Shown here piece by piece: positions 62,160-64,000 of a stretch of DNA of 64,000 bases. The stretch lies in contig CAYTWH010000015.1 in the NCBI GenBank assembly GCA_964442075.1, positions 1-64,000 on the forward strand, given 5' to 3'. Source of the stretch: CAYTAU01 sp964442075 (lineage in GTDB: Bacteria > Bacteroidota > Bacteroidia > Bacteroidales > CAYTAU01). The notes under the pieces were generated by a model, which worked only from the letters and a program-made list of their open reading frames with translations, had not been told where the DNA came from and did not search any database. Positions within the stretch are counted from its first letter, which is position 1. The number at the start of each line of letters is the position of its first letter. A program made the position numbers and the translations under genes.

Positions 62160-64000
62160 TCAGTATATACTTTCTGAATTTGAAGTTTTCATTGCACCAA
62201 ACCATTTCAACACTTTTTCTCCAATTTCAGGTGCATTAATATAAATAATATATACTCCACCGGCAATTTTATTTCCGTATTGATTTTTCAAATCCCAATC
62301 AATATATGACAACTCGTCATCCTTTTCAAATCTGCGTATTAAAATACCGCTAATGGTATAAATTGATACTGTACAGTTTTGTGGAAGATTAATAAATTTT
62401 GCAATTTTATCTGACCAATTATTTTGATATTCGGAATTTCCATAAAACGGATTTGGTACTATTCCAATAAGATCAAGTGCTGATTTTGCAGTTTTAAAAT
62501 CACCTTTTGTTGGTGCCAAATCTGAAAGGTCAAACCTGTAAAGTGGGTTATTTTCATTTCTTGGATTCTCTACATCAGCAACATATTTACCTTGCTGATA
62601 TGGACTGGCAACTCTCAACTTAACAGTTACATCTGTTTCTAAGAGTTCATAATCTTGATTTAAAACAGGAATACTAACCCACATAACATTCTGATAAACT
62701 CGTTTTTTATTTAGGTCCAACGGGTCAACCGGATCTGCTTTAATTAGTTTGTCATATATTTCTTTTCCTTCATCATAAGCCGGCATATAATCATTAGACG
62801 TACCAGAATCATTATTACCCATAATATAAATAACATGTTTTCCTCCCCAAACAATATCTCCGGCTGCAACACCTCCATAATCTCCCGGAATATATAGGTC
62901 TGTTAAAATTCTACTTGATGGATTCCAAATTAGATCCCGACCATTATCGCTTATAAATCTTGAATCTTCTCCAAACATTATATTTAAACGTTTTCCTGTA
63001 TTAATATTAATTGCATAACCTGGGAACCAGCCCATACCTATAATTGGTGTTCCTGATTCATCTATCTCTCCGTCAGGATTTCCATTCTTATCAACAGAAG
63101 GACTATTTCTTAAACTAAACTTTAGTGTATTATTTTCAGCCAATCCACTTGCAGCAAAACCTCCTGTTGTATCATATTCACACATTTCTATTACGGGAGA
63201 CCTTGTCCATTTAGATTTATCTGATGTTATTACAAGGTCAACATTCTGTATTTGAAAATATTTTGGGTTAATTCCATTATCATTAAAAGCATTATAACCA
63301 CTGCTAGGGTTATCATTATATTTAGAATTATAAGCTAATCCATATTTTCTACTGCAAATGCTTACAAGAGCACCTGTTGCGTAATTTTCTACTCCTATTC
63401 GATATTCATCTTTTGCAACAAGTGAATATGGTGCCCAAGTACCGTATATGATTTTCTCATAATACTGGTCAACATCTGCATATATAGAACTATAATCATT
63501 ACAAGCTCCACAAGCTTGTTCTACAAGCGATCCTGATTTTATCCAATCAAATGGGGAACAACCATCATAATCAGACACAAAGCCTAACCACGGTTTAGTA
63601 TTATCCTCAAATTCAATTGTTGCATCTATAAAACCATCTTTATCTGCCGTATTTTTATTTTCTAATGGAAAATCAACCTGATTAAATGTTATTGAAATTC
63701 CATAGTCAGCTATTAATTGTTCAGTATTTTTTGATGTTCTTTTACCTGCATCATAATAAGTAATCCAGTCATTAGAATAAACGGTATCTGCTGATGGGTC
63801 TGCAGGCTCCCAAAGCTTCCATTTTCCTCGCATAATTTTTGCTCTATAAACACCTATTAATGTAACAGAATCTATTGCAAGCATTAATACTTTTTCAGGA
63901 ACATTTAATGGGTCAACAACTTTTACGTTTATTGGTCCATGTCCTGCTCTATAAACAATACTATCTGTTTCCCATGGCTCTCCAGCCATTATTCTTTCAA
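62160..64000 (-). CDS. Giant T9SS cargo protein, copy 2 (5' part outside window)
   Basis: The C-terminal ~613 residues of a second cargo protein; the frame is open through the right edge, so the N-terminal part is missing. It matches the 1414-residue protein closely from ERIMAGEPWETDSIVY onward, with near-identical central stretches and a more divergent last ~90 residues, including the sorting domain (IVPNPFYGNSEYQ, GVYIIYINAPEIGEKVLKWFG). The role is unknown, as for copy 1. The two genes flank the TonB-dependent receptor in the same direction. Full length is probably similar (about 1400 residues). Confidence 0.85.
   Translation of the reverse strand, partial: ERIMAGEPWETDSIVYRAGHGPINVKVVDPLNVPEKVLMLAIDSVTLIGVYRAKIMRGKWKLWEPADPSADTVYSNDWITYYDAGKRTSKNTEQLIADYGISITFNQVDFPLENKNTADKDGFIDATIEFEDNTKPWLGFVSDYDGCSPFDWIKSGSLVEQACGACNDYSSIYADVDQYYEKIIYGTWAPYSLVAKDEYRIGVENYATGALVSICSRKYGLAYNSKYNDNPSSGYNAFNDNGINPKYFQIQNVDLVITSDKSKWTRSPVIEMCEYDTTGGFAASGLAENNTLKFSLRNSPSVDKNGNPDGEIDESGTPIIGMGWFPGYAININTGKRLNIMFGEDSRFISDNGRDLIWNPSSRILTDLYIPGDYGGVAAGDIVWGGKHVIYIMGNNDSGTSNDYMPAYDEGKEIYDKLIKADPVDPLDLNKKRVYQNVMWVSIPVLNQDYELLETDVTVKLRVASPYQQGKYVADVENPRNENNPLYRFDLSDLAPTKGDFKTAKSALDLIGIVPNPFYGNSEYQNNWSDKIAKFINLPQNCTVSIYTISGILIRRFEKDDELSYIDWDLKNQYGNKIAGGVYIIYINAPEIGEKVLKWFGAMKTSNSESIY
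62170..64000 (-). repeat. Segmental direct repeat, right copy
   Basis: Counterpart of 53820-55650, in the same orientation and spaced by about 8.35 kb. The 337-bp tract 63450-63786 has no differences from 55096-55432, including at silent positions. Confidence 0.9.

Overview
This 64 kb window is AT-rich and dense in genes, and it comes from the chromosome of a Bacteroidota (probably a Bacteroidales-like) bacterium. The evidence is: proteins with type IX secretion (T9SS) C-terminal sorting domains, a SusC-like TonB-dependent receptor with a carboxypeptidase-regulatory N-terminus, PorV-family and OmpA/PD40 envelope proteins, a tig-clpP-clpX run, two-component-type propeller/SpoIIE signalling, and Bacteroidota promoter elements (TAnnTTTG boxes, best seen upstream of greA).

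Region 1 (1-29 kb, + strand) is a surface-polysaccharide locus. After the 3' end of an ORF6N-like gene comes a CapD-like dehydratase and then a complete CMP-pseudaminic acid pathway: PseB and PseC (nucleotide-sugar dehydration and amination), a PseH-like GNAT, two tandem PseG-like UDP hydrolases, PseI (condensation with PEP) and PseF (CMP activation). An ATP-grasp ligase lies between pseH and pseI. The pathway is interrupted by an AlbA-domain regulator with a 12-bp tandem repeat and by a probable insertion of about 3.6 kb. That insertion holds a pseF/pseC chimeric remnant, an MBOAT O-acyltransferase with its SGNH partner, and a dead aldo/keto reductase; a 33-bp direct repeat of the pseF start bounds it. 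Downstream are an SGNH esterase-like protein, a Wzx flippase, a GT-B-type transferase, a Wzy-like membrane protein, a second MBOAT/SGNH pair, a GT4 glycosyltransferase, and a tightly coupled five-gene block (fused ADH-Gfo/Idh protein, alpha/alpha-barrel protein, DUF354 protein, Gfo/Idh oxidoreductase, TIM-barrel-like protein). A strong bidirectional terminator closes the locus.

Region 2 (29-36 kb) has a secreted C1 (papain-like) protease with a T9SS tail, a WecG/TagA glycosyltransferase remnant, wecB, a REP-like hairpin, a PorE-like OmpA protein and tRNA-Leu(UAG).

Region 3 (35.6-53 kb) is mostly core genome: tig-clpP-clpX; a lipoprotein; a minus-strand set folA-thyA-nucleoside transporter, followed by DUF151 nuclease and e(P4)-type phosphatase genes; a large SpoIIE-type sensor phosphatase whose signal peptide seems to be out of frame with its start codon; asnS-rpoN; and HIT and greA.

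Region 4 (52.6-64 kb, - strand) encodes a PorV-like barrel, a 1414-residue T9SS cargo protein and a 1243-residue TonB-dependent receptor. A second, near-identical copy of the cargo gene follows and runs off the window. The two cargo genes share a 337-bp tract with no differences, which indicates recent gene conversion between direct repeats that flank the receptor gene.
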